Part shown: piece by piece, positions 7,181-16,226 of the stretch
How positions within the stretch are numbered: the stretch's first letter is position 1
Layout of the letters: every line of letters begins with the position of its first letter
From: a bacterium
GTDB lineage: Bacteria; SZUA-79; Acidulodesulfobacterales; Acidulodesulfobacteraceae
Reading direction: 5' to 3'
NCBI GenBank assembly: GCA_021781285.1
Contig: JAJXXD010000041.1
Location: forward strand, 1-24,420
Length of the DNA: 24,420 nt
Program-made: the position numbers and the translations under genes
Notes under the pieces: model-generated
What the model was told of the DNA's origin: nothing
Database searches by the model: none
What the model saw: the letters and a program-made list of their open reading frames with translations, nothing else

Positions 7181-8596
7181 TTATTTTGAATTTTTACCGC
7201 CTACTATTATCGACGGAATTCTCAGCGTGGGCTGAGCATCGGCAACCGGAACTCCCTGCCCGTCTTTCCCGCATGTACCGATTCCGAACCCTAAATCGTT
7301 TCCCACCATATCGATATTTTTTAGTATCTCCGGTCCGTTTCCCATAAGAGTGGCGCCGCTGACGGCTTCACATATAACCCCGTTCTTTATAGTATAACCT
7401 TCCATAACGTCGAATACGAAATCTCCCGTAACGGTATTTACCTGACCGCCGCCCATTTTTTTAACAAATATGCCGTTATCCACGCTTTTTATAATATCTT
7501 CGGGATTCGATTTTCCGGGAGCAATCATCGTATTTGACATTCTGACTATCGGAACATGCTCGTAAGACTGTCTCCTGCCGTTGCCCGTCAGCTCATACCC
7601 GTATTTAATATATGACAGCCTGTCCGACATATATTTTCTAAGAACGCCGTTCTCGACCAACACGTTTCTATCCGAATAAGTCCCTTCGTCGTCAAACCTG
7701 TAGAAGCCGCGTTTACCGATTAAAGAAGAATCGTCTATAACCGTTATTAAGTTTGACGCCACCGATTCTCCTATTTTATCCGAATATACGCTTAAGCCGT
7801 TTCCTGCAATATCCGCCTCTAATCCGTGTCCGATTGCCTCATGTATCATAGTGCCGCCTGCTTCGCTGGATAACACGACGGGCATAGTCCCCGAAGGGGC
7901 AAACGGGGCTTCAAGCTGGATTAATGCTCTGCTTAAAGCTTTTTTTGCTATATCTTCCGGCATATTTTTATCGAAAAATTCAAATCCGGTAAATCCTCCT
8001 GCTGCTTCATAGCCTACCTCGACCCTTTCTCCGTTTGAAACCACTACATGAGCAAGAAATGCCAGATTCTCTCTGAAGTCTTTTATAAAATCCCCTGCGG
8101 AATTTATTATTATAACGTCCTGCCTGTAATCCGAATAAGTAATGTTAACCTGAACGACTCTTTTGTCGAATTCCCATGAATACTTAACGGCAGGTTCAAC
8201 AGTCTTTAATTTGTCGTCGATAGAAATATCCGCAATATCCTTTATAATATTAAAATCTATTTTCGGCTGTTTTTCGTTAAAATTTAAAGATTTAAATCCG
8301 CCGTCTTTTTTATCTTTTTTATTAATATCGCCGGCGGCGGCATCTTTTAATTCTTTCGCAATATTTATTAAATTATTTTCTTCAAGGTTATTAGTATAAG
8401 CGTAATATGTTTTTTTGTTTGAAATAAGCCTTAATCCCGCCCCCTGAATCATGCCGTTAATAGCTTTTTCAAGCCTTTTGCCTTCATTGGACAATAAAGT
8501 AGAAATCTTGGACTCTATGAAAATATCTATGAAATCTTCATCGCTAAGGCGGGCGACGTTAATAATCTTATTAAAATTTATATCGTTTAAATTCAT
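7181..8596 (-). CDS. tldD: TldD-family metalloprotease
   Basis: TldD is the catalytic half of the TldD/TldE (PmbA) peptidase, known for processing microcin B17 and degrading unfolded peptides in E. coli. The 471-residue length is typical. The zinc motif HEAIGHGLEAD is at residues 252-262 (His252, Glu253, His257), and the C-terminal half shows family sequence such as GFYRFDDEGTYS and GGGQVNTVTGDFVFDV. A stretch rich in lysine and aspartate (about 88-100) looks like a local insertion. AGAGGT precedes the ATG at 8596. The partner tldE/pmbA is not in the window. The next gene downstream, 11 bases away, encodes the penicillin-binding protein, so the two are co-transcribed, though no functional link is known to me. 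Confidence 0.95.
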   Translation of the reverse strand: MNLNDINFNKIINVARLSDEDFIDIFIESKISTLLSNEGKRLEKAINGMIQGAGLRLISNKKTYYAYTNNLEENNLINIAKELKDAAAGDINKKDKKDGGFKSLNFNEKQPKIDFNIIKDIADISIDDKLKTVEPAVKYSWEFDKRVVQVNITYSDYRQDVIIINSAGDFIKDFRENLAFLAHVVVSNGERVEVGYEAAGGFTGFEFFDKNMPEDIAKKALSRALIQLEAPFAPSGTMPVVLSSEAGGTMIHEAIGHGLEADIAGNGLSVYSDKIGESVASNLITVIDDSSLIGKRGFYRFDDEGTYSDRNVLVENGVLRKYMSDRLSYIKYGYELTGNGRRQSYEHVPIVRMSNTMIAPGKSNPEDIIKSVDNGIFVKKMGGGQVNTVTGDFVFDVMEGYTIKNGVICEAVSGATLMGNGPEILKNIDMVGNDLGFGIGTCGKDGQGVPVADAQPTLRIPSIIVGGKNSK

Positions 8597-8606
8597 TTTG
8601 AACCTC

Positions 8607-8640
8607 TTTGATATTATATACCGGTTAATATAATATCAAA
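8607..8640. promoter_or_regulatory. 13-bp inverted repeat in the tldD-alr divergent spacer
   Basis: tttgatattatat (8607-8619) and atataatatcaaa (8628-8640) are exact inverted repeats with the 8-base spacer accggtta. Both arms contain -10-like sequences: TATTAT at 8635-8630 on the minus strand and TATAAT at 8629-8634 on the plus strand. It lies immediately before the tldD ribosome binding site. It could be a repressor or activator operator shared by both genes, or a hairpin in the tldD leader. Its AT-richness makes chance symmetry less surprising than at comM. Confidence 0.5.
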
Positions 8641-8658
8641 AACTGCGCTTTCAGACAA
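8630..8658 (-). promoter_or_regulatory. Putative promoter of the tldD-PBP operon
   Basis: On the minus strand TTGTCT (8658-8653) and TATTAT (8635-8630) are 17 bases apart, with TGA before the -10 giving an extended form. Transcription would begin near 8623, about 27 bases before the tldD ATG. The -10 lies in one arm of the 8607-8640 inverted repeat, so a protein bound there would block this promoter. Confidence 0.45.
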
Positions 8659-8721
8659 GACCGAATGTTATAAAATCTTATGAAATTGACTTTTATGCCG
8701 TTTTTTCTTAAAATAAATCAT

Positions 8722-9867
8722 ATGAAGGATACCTCGCTTTACATAAATCTTGAAAACCTTAAAAATAACATAAACTTTATAAAACTGCTTAAATCCGCAA
8801 AAAACAAAACAATTATAGCAATTGTTAAATCGGATGCTTACGGACACGGACTTGTTCCTACAGCCGAAACGCTCTTTAACGCCGGAATAAATTTTTTCGG
8901 AATTATAGACATCGACGAGGCTGGCGGCATCCTTAAAAAAATCCCCAAGGCTAAACTGCTTATGCTTAAAGGAGTTCATCTCGAAGATTTGAAAGAAGCG
9001 GCTGAATTAAATTTAAGAATAGGTGTTTTCAGCCTCGATTATCTAAAAATGCTTCTGAACAGAGCAAAATCCGCCAAGCTTAATAAACCCCTAAATGTTC
9101 ACATAAAATTAGATTCGGGAATGAGCAGGCTCGGCTTGAATGAAGAAGAGATAAAATCCGCCGCAGGCATCATTAACGAAAATAAAAAATATTTTAACGC
9201 GGAAGGTTTGTTCAGCCATTTATCTTCGGGAGGAAGCGACTTAGATTACACAAATTTTCAGATAGCCAATTTTAAAAAAACGGTTTCTCTTTTAAATAAA
9301 AACGGCATTAAGCCTTTATATTCGCACATAAGCGCCAGTTCGGCGCTTTTTAACGACAAAATAGGCGAAGATTATTCAAACGCCGTTAGACCCGGAATTT
9401 CACTTTACGGATTTAATCCGAATGAGGACCCTAATGAGGGCACGATTGCCGCAAACGGCAATACCGGACTTAAACCGCTTATGTCTTTAAAATCCAGTGT
9501 TTTACAAATTAAGAAAGTTAAAAAGGGTGGATTCGTTTCCTACAATAATACGTTTAAAGCGCCTATAGATATGACTATTGCCGTTATTTCCGCAGGCTAC
9601 GACAACGGCATACCGAGACTTATGTCTAATAAGGGCAGGGTTTTAATAAACGGTAAATTTGCCCCTATAAAAGGCATAGTCACTATGAATCTGATTATGG
9701 CGGATATAACGAAAATAAAAGGGGTAAAAGCGGGCGACGAGGTAATAATAGCAGGGAAAAGCGGCTCTAACGAAATTACTATTCAAGAAATTGCTTCGAT
9801 AGCGCAAACAATTCCTTATGAAATATGTCTGAATTTTGGAAAGTCTAATAAAAGAATTTATATTTAA
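8722..9867 (+). CDS. alr: Alanine racemase
   Basis: This PLP enzyme interconverts L- and D-alanine to supply D-Ala for peptidoglycan. The N-terminal TIM barrel has the PLP lysine in VKSDAYGHG (Lys36 from the chosen start), and the C-terminal beta domain has the catalytic tyrosine in SAGYDNGIPR. The usual MDQ of the C-terminal domain reads MNLIMAD. Upstream in-frame ATGs at 8680 and 8695 exist, but family alignment puts the natural beginning at MKDTSLYINLENLKNN. A TATAAA (8669-8674, preceded by TGT) would start transcription near 8681, making 8680 unlikely. No start has a convincing ribosome binding site, so the start is uncertain while the end is firm. The gene is divergent from tldD and is followed at once by a terminator. 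Confidence 0.94.
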   Translation: MKDTSLYINLENLKNNINFIKLLKSAKNKTIIAIVKSDAYGHGLVPTAETLFNAGINFFGIIDIDEAGGILKKIPKAKLLMLKGVHLEDLKEAAELNLRIGVFSLDYLKMLLNRAKSAKLNKPLNVHIKLDSGMSRLGLNEEEIKSAAGIINENKKYFNAEGLFSHLSSGGSDLDYTNFQIANFKKTVSLLNKNGIKPLYSHISASSALFNDKIGEDYSNAVRPGISLYGFNPNEDPNEGTIAANGNTGLKPLMSLKSSVLQIKKVKKGGFVSYNNTFKAPIDMTIAVISAGYDNGIPRLMSNKGRVLINGKFAPIKGIVTMNLIMADITKIKGVKAGDEVIIAGKSGSNEITIQEIASIAQTIPYEICLNFGKSNKRIYI

Positions 9868-9905
9868 ATATTAAAATGCCCGCTAAAAAGCGGGCATTTT
9901 AATAT
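9868..9905. terminator. Bidirectional rho-independent terminator between alr and nfu
   Basis: A perfect 17-bp stem with an AAAA loop begins directly after the alr TAA; its core is atgcccgct / agcgggcat. Runs of A on one side and T on the other (aaaatgccc ... gggcatttt) give a U-tract in both directions. It separates the convergent alr (+) and nfu (-) genes and can end both transcripts. Confidence 0.95.
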
Positions 9906-9937
9906 ATTTTATTTTCGTCGAATATTGAATTAAACTG

Positions 9938-10171
9938 CTATTGAACCGCGTTGACTTCTTTGACTCCCGGGATACGTTCTTTAAGCAGGCGCTCTATGCC
10001 CCCTTTAAGAGTCATTATAGAACCCATACAGTGGGCGCATGCCCCTTTAAGCCTTACGTCAACCGTGCCGTCGTCGTGTATATTTACCAGTTCGACGTCT
10101 CCGCCGTCATACTGCAATGAAGGTCTGATTTCATCGATAACTTTTGATACTTCTGCTTTATCTAACGCCAT
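9938..10171 (-). CDS. NifU C-terminal domain (Nfu-type) iron-sulfur protein
   Basis: The 77-residue protein is a stand-alone Nfu domain, which carries a 4Fe-4S cluster at a dimer interface and delivers it to client proteins. It shows RPSLQYDGGDVELVNI near the start and the cluster motif GACAHCMGS (Cys45, Cys48), followed by the TLKGGIERLLKERIPGV helix. The GGAGG ribosome binding site before the ATG at 10171 is strong. It follows greA by 71 bases on the same strand and is closed by the terminator at 9868-9905, so it may be the last gene of the long operon. That spacer also contains TATAAT-like sequence, so an own promoter is possible. Confidence 0.94.
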   Translation of the reverse strand: MALDKAEVSKVIDEIRPSLQYDGGDVELVNIHDDGTVDVRLKGACAHCMGSIMTLKGGIERLLKERIPGVKEVNAVQ

Positions 10172-10242
10172 AAATCCTCCTGTTTTCTATAAATTAAATC
10201 GTATGTATAAAAATAAATATACGGTATGTTTATATTATAACC

Positions 10243-10728
10243 TTAAACATATTTAATGTCAATAATCTCGAACTCTTTAACGCCGTTAGGAACGTTTATT
10301 TTTGCCTCGTCTCCGATGCATTTTCCTATAAGGGCCTTGGCTATAGGAGAACTTATGGAAATTTTTCCTTCTTTAACATCGGATTCCGTATCTCCGACTA
10401 TTTTATACGAAACTTCCTTATCGGAATTTAAATCCAATAGTTTTACGGTTGCGCCGAATACGACCTTTTCTTCGCAAATTTTAGATACGTCTATAACTTG
10501 GGCGCGCGCCATTCTGTCTTCAAGCTCCATAATTTTGCCGGTTAAGAAACTCTGTTTTTCTTTTGCGGAATGATATTCCGCATTTTCGGATAAATCTCCG
10601 TGAGCTATCGCTTCCTCGATGGCTTTAATATTTGCCGGTCTTTCTACCGATTTCAACCGCTTTAATTCTTTAATTAAATTATCGTGCCCTTCTTTCGTAA
10701 TATAAAAAGCTTTTTCGTTTGCCGCCAA
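10243..10728 (-). CDS. greA: Transcription elongation factor GreA (TTG start)
   Basis: GreA enters the RNA polymerase secondary channel and stimulates cleavage of backtracked RNA. The protein has the N-terminal coiled coil with the acidic tip GDLSENAEYHSAKE (Asp45 and Glu48 from the start used here) and the C-terminal FKBP-like domain ending in FEIIDIKYV. A GTG at 10737 would extend it by three residues, but that codon overlaps the very strong GGAGGTGG ribosome binding site. The TTG at 10728 lies 8 bases after GGAGG and gives MAANEKAFYITKEG, a normal GreA beginning (161 residues). It follows carB by 69 AT-rich bases with no terminator, in the order carB-greA that I recall from Geobacter-like genomes. 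Confidence 0.95.
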   Translation of the reverse strand: MAANEKAFYITKEGHDNLIKELKRLKSVERPANIKAIEEAIAHGDLSENAEYHSAKEKQSFLTGKIMELEDRMARAQVIDVSKICEEKVVFGATVKLLDLNSDKEVSYKIVGDTESDVKEGKISISSPIAKALIGKCIGDEAKINVPNGVKEFEIIDIKYV

Positions 10729-10797
10729 TGCAACCACCTCCGAATAAATATTAAACTAAATAATCCTTTAATATTATTTTAATTATTATACTAATTA

Positions 10798-13700
10798 TTA
10801 TATGCCTTTGTAATAATCCTGCAAGGCGTTTACGGACAAATTATTTTCTTTAAGCGCCTTAATTGCCATACATGCGGCGGTTGCGCCCCTCATAGTCGTA
10901 TAATACGGAAGAGAAAACTCTATGGCGCTTCTCCTGATTACATATGAATCCTCGAGAGATTTTTTACCCCTCGGAGTATTGAAAATCATAGAAATTTCTT
11001 TGTTCTTAAGGGCGTCTATTATATGCGGCCGGCCTTCTTTCACTTTATTTATTCTTTGATTTTTAATACCGACTCCGTCCAGATATTCGGAGGTTCCTTT
11101 AGTGGCAAGTATATTTAAACCCGATTTCATTAATGATTCGCCGAGTTCTTTTAAATATTTTTTATCTTCGTCTTTAACGCTTATAAGAACGTTTCCTGAT
11201 AAAGGCAGGTTCTGTCCGGCGGCAATCTGCGATTTGGCATAAGCCATTCCAAAGCTTGCGTCTATTCCCATAACTTCCCCCGTTGACCTCATTTCCGGAC
11301 CGAGCATAGGATCGACGTTTGAAAATTTAGAAAACGGAAATACCGCTTCCTTAACGCAATAATAGTTAATATTAAAAGACCGCCCCAGTCCAAAATTTTT
11401 AATTTTTTCCCCGAGAAGAATCTTGGTCGCTAATTTTGCGACGGGCACTCCCGTGGCTTTTCCTATAAAGGGAACCGTCCTCGACGCCCTCGGATTAACC
11501 TCTATTATGTATATTTCGTTATTTTTTACGGCATACTGAATATTTACAAGTCCTTTAACGTGAAATTCCCTGCATATTATTTCCGTAATATCTTTTATCT
11601 TTTCCACGGCATTTGCGTCTAAAGAAAATGCCGGCAGAGAGCAGGCGCTGTCCCCTGAATGCACTCCCGCTTCCTCGATATGCTCCATTATTCCGGCAAT
11701 ATAAACGGATTCGGTATCGCTTAAAGCATCTACGTCAACCTCTATCGCATCTTCCAGAAATTTATCTATCAATATAGGAAATGAAACATCCTGCTGAAAT
11801 ATCTTTTTAATATATTCCGTCAGGCCGCTTTCGTTATATATTATTTCCATAGCCCTTCCGCCGAGAACGTAAGAAGGCCTTAATAAAACCGGAAACCCGA
11901 TGGCTTTTGCCTTTTCGTATATCTCTTCGCCGTTAAACGCCATAGCGCTTTCAGGCTGTTTGAGATTTAATTTATTTATTATATTTTTAAACTTTTCCCT
12001 GTCTTCGGCTATATCTATATATTTAAAAGGGGTGCCGAGTATTTTAATGCCTTTTGAGTCAAATTTTTTGGCTAACTTCAAAGGCGTTTGTCCGCCGAAC
12101 TGCAGTATGACCGGAGGGTTATTCTCCGCCTCGCAGATTGCCGCCGTATCCTCGAAAGTCAAAGGTTCGAAATAGAGCCGCGATGAAGTATCATAATCGG
12201 TGGAAACTGTTTCCGGATTACAGTTCAACATAATAGACGAGTAATTATTTTCTTTTAAAGCAAAGGAACAATGAACGCAGCAATAATCAAACTCTATGCC
12301 CTGTCCTATTCTGTTGGGACCGCTTCCCAATATTATAACTTTTTCGTTTTCAAGCGGCTGAATTTCGTTGAATTTATCGTAAGACGAATACATATAAGGA
12401 GTGGCTGCCTCAAATTCCGCCGCACACGTATCGACTTTTTTAAATACTCTTGCTATATTATTTGTCCTGCATACCTCGTCTATAATTTTTTCCGTTTTTT
12501 CTATTAAAGCAATCGCTTCTTCGTCTTTTTTTAAATATTCCTCCGGCGAAATATGGCCTCCGCCGCCTTTTTTTGCAACTAATTTTGCGATTATTCTGTT
12601 TGAAAAACCTATTTCTTTAGATTCCCTGATAAGTTCTATATCTTGCAACGCGTTGCCGGCGAGAAACAGTTTTTTCTCCTGCTCGACGATCAGTTTAATC
12701 TGATTGAGAAACCACTTATCGACTTTAGAAAATTCGTTTATTTCTTCAACGGTAAAGTTTATCCTTAACGCATCGGTTATTAAGAACAATCTTCTGAAAT
12801 CGTTGTTTTTTATTAAAGATTTTATTTCTTCTTTAATAATTTCGGCATCCTGTTTTTTTTCCGCTGCGCCATAAGATAAATCAAGACCGTAAAGCGATTC
12901 TATCCCGTAATATCCGTTTTCTAAAGATCTGGCGGCTTTTTGAATCGATTCGCAGAACGTCCTGCCTATAGCCATTACTTCGCCGACCGACTTCATATGC
13001 GTCGTAAGAGTGCTGTCTGTCTGCGGAAATTTCTCAAACGTAAAACGCGGTATTTTGGTTACTACGTAATCTATGGACGGCTCGAAACATGCTAGCGTTT
13101 TTTTCGTAATATCGTTTGTAATTTCATCTAAAGTATATCCCACGGCAAGCTTAGCGGCAATTTTTGCTATGGCAAAACCGGTCGCCTTGGATGCAAGGCT
13201 GGAGCTCCTCGAAACTCTAGGATTCATCTCTATAACGTAAACATCGTCGGAATCGGGATTAAGAGCAAACTGAATATTGGATCCGCCTGTTTCTACGCCT
13301 ATCTCAGCCATTATTTTTATCGAATAGTCCCTGAGTTTTTGTAAATCCCCGTCGTTTAAAGTCTGGACGGGCGCAACGGTGATGGAGTCGCCCGTGTGAA
13401 TCCCCATAGGGTCGAGATTTTCTATCGAACAAATTATAATCGTATTTTTATCTTTATCGGTCATTACTTCGAGTTCTACCTCTTTGAATCCGATTGCAGA
13501 CTTTTCGATTAATATTTCGCTTATAGGACTTAAATTTATTCCGTTTGAAGCAATATCGCCGAATTCATATATATTATAGGCTATGCCGCCGCCGCTTCCT
13601 CCAAGGGTAAAAGAAGGTCTTATGATTACCGGAAAACCGATGCTTTTTTGCACCTCGTACGCCTCTTCCATGTTTTTGGCAAAACCGCCCTGCAAAACCG

Positions 13701-14124
13701 GAACCCCTATCTTTTCCATACTTTTCTTGAAATATTCCCTGTCTTCCGCTTTTTTAATAGCGTCTATATTTGCTCCAAGAATATTCAAGCCGTATTTTTG
13801 TATAATTCCGGAGTCAAAGAGTTCTAAGGTAATATTAAGGGCCGTCTGCCCGCCAAGGGTCGGCAGTATGCTGTCCGGCCTTTCCTTTTCGATAATCTTG
13901 GCCACAAAATCCTTAGTCAGCGGTTCAATATATGTTTTATAGGCATAATCGGGGTCGGTCATAATAGTGGCGGGATTGGAATTTACGAGAATAACCTCGT
14001 ATCCCTCTTCGGATAATGCTTTTGCTCCCTGCGTCCCGGAATAATCAAATTCCGCGGCCTGTCCGATAATTATCGGTCCGGAGCCTATTATTAAAATTCT
14101 TCTAATGTCCGTTCTTTTAGGCAT
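10798..14124 (-). CDS. carB: Carbamoyl-phosphate synthase large subunit
   Basis: CarB uses ammonia passed from CarA, bicarbonate and two ATP to make carbamoyl phosphate. The 1108-residue protein (E. coli has 1073) has two ATP-grasp halves, each opening with a signature: ILIIGSGPIIIGQAAEFDYSG (10-30, split here as ILIIGSGPIII and GQAAEFDYSG) and VIILGSGPNRIGQGIEFDY (about 596-614). They are joined by an oligomerisation region. An MGS-like allosteric domain lies at about 977-1095 (ATKGTSEYLDG, FNTPRGKK), where UMP and ornithine act in E. coli. The extra length seems to be in the linker (about 415-440 and 485-560). No ribosome binding site is evident before the ATG at 14124. It lies 26 bases after the radical SAM gene. 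Confidence 0.97.
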   Translation of the reverse strand: MPKRTDIRRILIIGSGPIIIGQAAEFDYSGTQGAKALSEEGYEVILVNSNPATIMTDPDYAYKTYIEPLTKDFVAKIIEKERPDSILPTLGGQTALNITLELFDSGIIQKYGLNILGANIDAIKKAEDREYFKKSMEKIGVPVLQGGFAKNMEEAYEVQKSIGFPVIIRPSFTLGGSGGGIAYNIYEFGDIASNGINLSPISEILIEKSAIGFKEVELEVMTDKDKNTIIICSIENLDPMGIHTGDSITVAPVQTLNDGDLQKLRDYSIKIMAEIGVETGGSNIQFALNPDSDDVYVIEMNPRVSRSSSLASKATGFAIAKIAAKLAVGYTLDEITNDITKKTLACFEPSIDYVVTKIPRFTFEKFPQTDSTLTTHMKSVGEVMAIGRTFCESIQKAARSLENGYYGIESLYGLDLSYGAAEKKQDAEIIKEEIKSLIKNNDFRRLFLITDALRINFTVEEINEFSKVDKWFLNQIKLIVEQEKKLFLAGNALQDIELIRESKEIGFSNRIIAKLVAKKGGGGHISPEEYLKKDEEAIALIEKTEKIIDEVCRTNNIARVFKKVDTCAAEFEAATPYMYSSYDKFNEIQPLENEKVIILGSGPNRIGQGIEFDYCCVHCSFALKENNYSSIMLNCNPETVSTDYDTSSRLYFEPLTFEDTAAICEAENNPPVILQFGGQTPLKLAKKFDSKGIKILGTPFKYIDIAEDREKFKNIINKLNLKQPESAMAFNGEEIYEKAKAIGFPVLLRPSYVLGGRAMEIIYNESGLTEYIKKIFQQDVSFPILIDKFLEDAIEVDVDALSDTESVYIAGIMEHIEEAGVHSGDSACSLPAFSLDANAVEKIKDITEIICREFHVKGLVNIQYAVKNNEIYIIEVNPRASRTVPFIGKATGVPVAKLATKILLGEKIKNFGLGRSFNINYYCVKEAVFPFSKFSNVDPMLGPEMRSTGEVMGIDASFGMAYAKSQIAAGQNLPLSGNVLISVKDEDKKYLKELGESLMKSGLNILATKGTSEYLDGVGIKNQRINKVKEGRPHIIDALKNKEISMIFNTPRGKKSLEDSYVIRRSAIEFSLPYYTTMRGATAACMAIKALKENNLSVNALQDYYKGI

Positions 14125-14150
14125 ATTTTATTTTTTTAATATTATTATAT

Positions 14151-15113
14151 TTATACGGCTGCCGCATCCAAATCATTCTGAAAAAATCCCGTTAAATTTT
14201 TATCGATTAATTCTTTAACTGCGGCAGAATACTCTCTTTCCGTAATTTTTCTATTTAATCTGCCGTCATATTCCGCCTTATAAGCTGGAAAATACTGGCT
14301 CATAAGACTTACGGGGACATCCCCGCCGAGTTCTTCCGCAATAAATTTAAAAGAATCCGCATATCCGCTTATACCTTCAGGCAGTACAAGATGCCTTATT
14401 AAAAGACCGGAAACGGCAATTCCGTACTTACTGACTCTTAATTCTTTTACCTGCCCGCACACAATCTTTAACGCTTTTCTGTTAATTTCGACATAGTCGG
14501 CGACACCGGAATAGCTGAGAGCATTTTTATTGTCCGAATATTTTATATCCGGCAGGTATATATCTATAATTCCGTTTAGCAGATTTAACAGCTTTGCGTC
14601 TTCATATCCCGAGCTATTATAAACGATAGGAATTTTTAACCCCATCTTTTTAGCCAGAAATATCGACTCCGCTACGAAAGGCATATAATGCGTAGGCGTA
14701 ACAAGATTAATATTGACCGCCCCTTTTTCCTGCAGCTTAACCATGCCGTCCGCAAGTTCCGCCGTATCGTAAAAATTTCCCGCGCAATACCTGCTAATCG
14801 GATAATTCTGGCAAAATTTGCATTTCAAAGAACATCCGCTAAAAAAAACGGTTCCGGAACCAGTTTTTCCCGATATAGGCGGTTCTTCGCCGAAATGCAG
14901 GTTTATACTTGCTATTTTTAATTTATCAGCCGCTCCGCACAGGCCTTTTTCACCCTTAAACCTTTTTGCCCCGCAATGCCTTGGACATAATTCGCAGTTT
15001 TCCATTAAGCCGTAAAGAGCGTCTATCTTTGAAATAAAATCGCCGTTAGAAACGGTCAGATAAGACGAAACGCAATTAGCGGTATTTATAATTCTCTTTT
15101 GCCGCTTAAACAT
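14151..15113 (-). CDS. Radical SAM protein, PflA/PflX-like (COG1313)
   Basis: This 320-residue enzyme belongs to the uncharacterised radical SAM group related to pyruvate formate-lyase activase. The radical SAM cluster motif is CSLKCKFC (Cys94, Cys98, Cys101). Ahead of it is the second cysteine set of this family, CELCPRHCG...LCG (Cys40, 43, 47, 59), which may bind another cluster. The barrel continues with NINLVTPTHY and VYNSSGYE. The chosen ATG overlaps the end of carA by 28 bases. Residues 16-36 (SYLTVSNGDF...) match the usual N-terminus of the group, so a later start at Met37 would cut real sequence. It lies between carA and carB, which are normally adjacent, implying co-expression with pyrimidine synthesis. 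The substrate is unknown and no glycyl-radical enzyme is in the window. Confidence 0.88.
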   Translation of the reverse strand: MFKRQKRIINTANCVSSYLTVSNGDFISKIDALYGLMENCELCPRHCGAKRFKGEKGLCGAADKLKIASINLHFGEEPPISGKTGSGTVFFSGCSLKCKFCQNYPISRYCAGNFYDTAELADGMVKLQEKGAVNINLVTPTHYMPFVAESIFLAKKMGLKIPIVYNSSGYEDAKLLNLLNGIIDIYLPDIKYSDNKNALSYSGVADYVEINRKALKIVCGQVKELRVSKYGIAVSGLLIRHLVLPEGISGYADSFKFIAEELGGDVPVSLMSQYFPAYKAEYDGRLNRKITEREYSAAVKELIDKNLTGFFQNDLDAAAV

Positions 15114-16204
15114 AATTCTTTAAATTCCGAAAAAAGATACCTTGAATCTCTTGGTCCCGGCGAGCTTTCCGGATGATATTGGACCGAAAACGCCTTCAGC
15201 CTCTCATTTTTAACGCCTTCCACGGTATTATCGTTCAAATTTATATGGGTCAGTTTTGTATCGTTTGAATAATTTACGCCGCCGTTAAGCAAATTAACGC
15301 AAAAACCGTGATTTTGAGAAGTGATTTCTACTTTTCCGGTTTTAATATTCTTAACCGGCTGATTTATTCCGTGATGTCCAAATTTCAGCTTATATGTATC
15401 GAAACCGAGAGCCAGCGACAGCAATTGATGCCCCAGACAGATGCCGAAAACGGGCTTTTCGCCGAGAAGGCTTTTTAATGTTTCCACTTCTTCAACCATT
15501 GTTTTAGGGTCTCCGGGACCGTTTGACAAAAGAATGCCGTCGGGTTCGGTAGCCAATATCTCTTGTTTCGAAAAATTATGCGGGACCACGGCAACATCGG
15601 CTTTAATATCGTTTAGGCATCTCAGAGTATTAAATTTAACTCCGTAATCTATAACCGTTACTCTAAAATCCGGAAAATCGACATTCTTTTCATAAACGTT
15701 TTTAGTCGAAACGTTAGAAACGAGATTTAATCCTTCCATTTTCGGCAATGCATCTAATCTGTTTTTAATATGTCCGATTCCGGCTTCTTTTGGAGCGATA
15801 TAGGCGTTAGACTGTCCGCCGTCCCTCAATATAATCGTTATATGCCTTGTATCTATACCCGATATAACCGGATAACCGTAAGAATTAATAAATTCCGCCA
15901 AACTTTTTGAAGCGGCGTAATGGGAAAAATTTTGAACGTAATTTTTTGTTACCAATCCTGAAATCCATACTTTTTCTGATTCAAAATCCGTATCGTTTAT
16001 GCCGTAATTGCCAATCATAGGATAAGTCATAATAACAACTTGTCCGTTATATGAAGGATCGGTAATAAGCTCCTGATAGCCGTTCATAGCGGTATTAAAA
16101 ATCGCTTCTCCTCCGGATTCTATTATTTTGCCTTCATAAAATCCCTCATAATAAATTCCGCCCTCAAACATTAATATCGCTTTTTCTTTTTTAGAACCGG
16201 TCAT
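15086..16204 (-). CDS. carA: Carbamoyl-phosphate synthase small subunit
   Basis: CarA hydrolyses glutamine and channels ammonia to CarB. The 372-residue protein has the N-terminal CPSase small-chain domain (residues 8-140, with FNTAMNGYQELITDPSYNGQ) and a class I glutamine amidotransferase domain from about 180. The catalytic residues are visible: Cys256 in GICLGHQ and His344/Glu346 in VQYHPES. The NHGF loop at 298-301 is also conserved. It follows pyrC by 22 bases and its 3' end overlaps the radical SAM gene by 28 bases. There is no clear ribosome binding site, so translation probably depends on the upstream reading frame. Confidence 0.97.
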   Translation of the reverse strand: MTGSKKEKAILMFEGGIYYEGFYEGKIIESGGEAIFNTAMNGYQELITDPSYNGQVVIMTYPMIGNYGINDTDFESEKVWISGLVTKNYVQNFSHYAASKSLAEFINSYGYPVISGIDTRHITIILRDGGQSNAYIAPKEAGIGHIKNRLDALPKMEGLNLVSNVSTKNVYEKNVDFPDFRVTVIDYGVKFNTLRCLNDIKADVAVVPHNFSKQEILATEPDGILLSNGPGDPKTMVEEVETLKSLLGEKPVFGICLGHQLLSLALGFDTYKLKFGHHGINQPVKNIKTGKVEITSQNHGFCVNLLNGGVNYSNDTKLTHINLNDNTVEGVKNERLKAFSVQYHPESSPGPRDSRYLFSEFKELCLSGKREL

Positions 16205-16226
16205 TTTATATATTTATTTTATAAAT

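Noticed and set aside
8668..8979. Minus-strand 103-codon frame opposite the start of alr
   Set aside because: It overlaps the alanine racemase PLP-lysine region in antisense and has no family features.
10256..10573. Plus-strand open frame opposite greA
   Set aside because: It is the antisense of a well-conserved gene, serine- and phenylalanine-rich as expected for a shadow frame, with no start signals.
13583..13942. Plus-strand open frames opposite carB (several of 70-120 codons)
   Set aside because: carB is a complete and conserved gene on the other strand; these frames show no recognisable domain.
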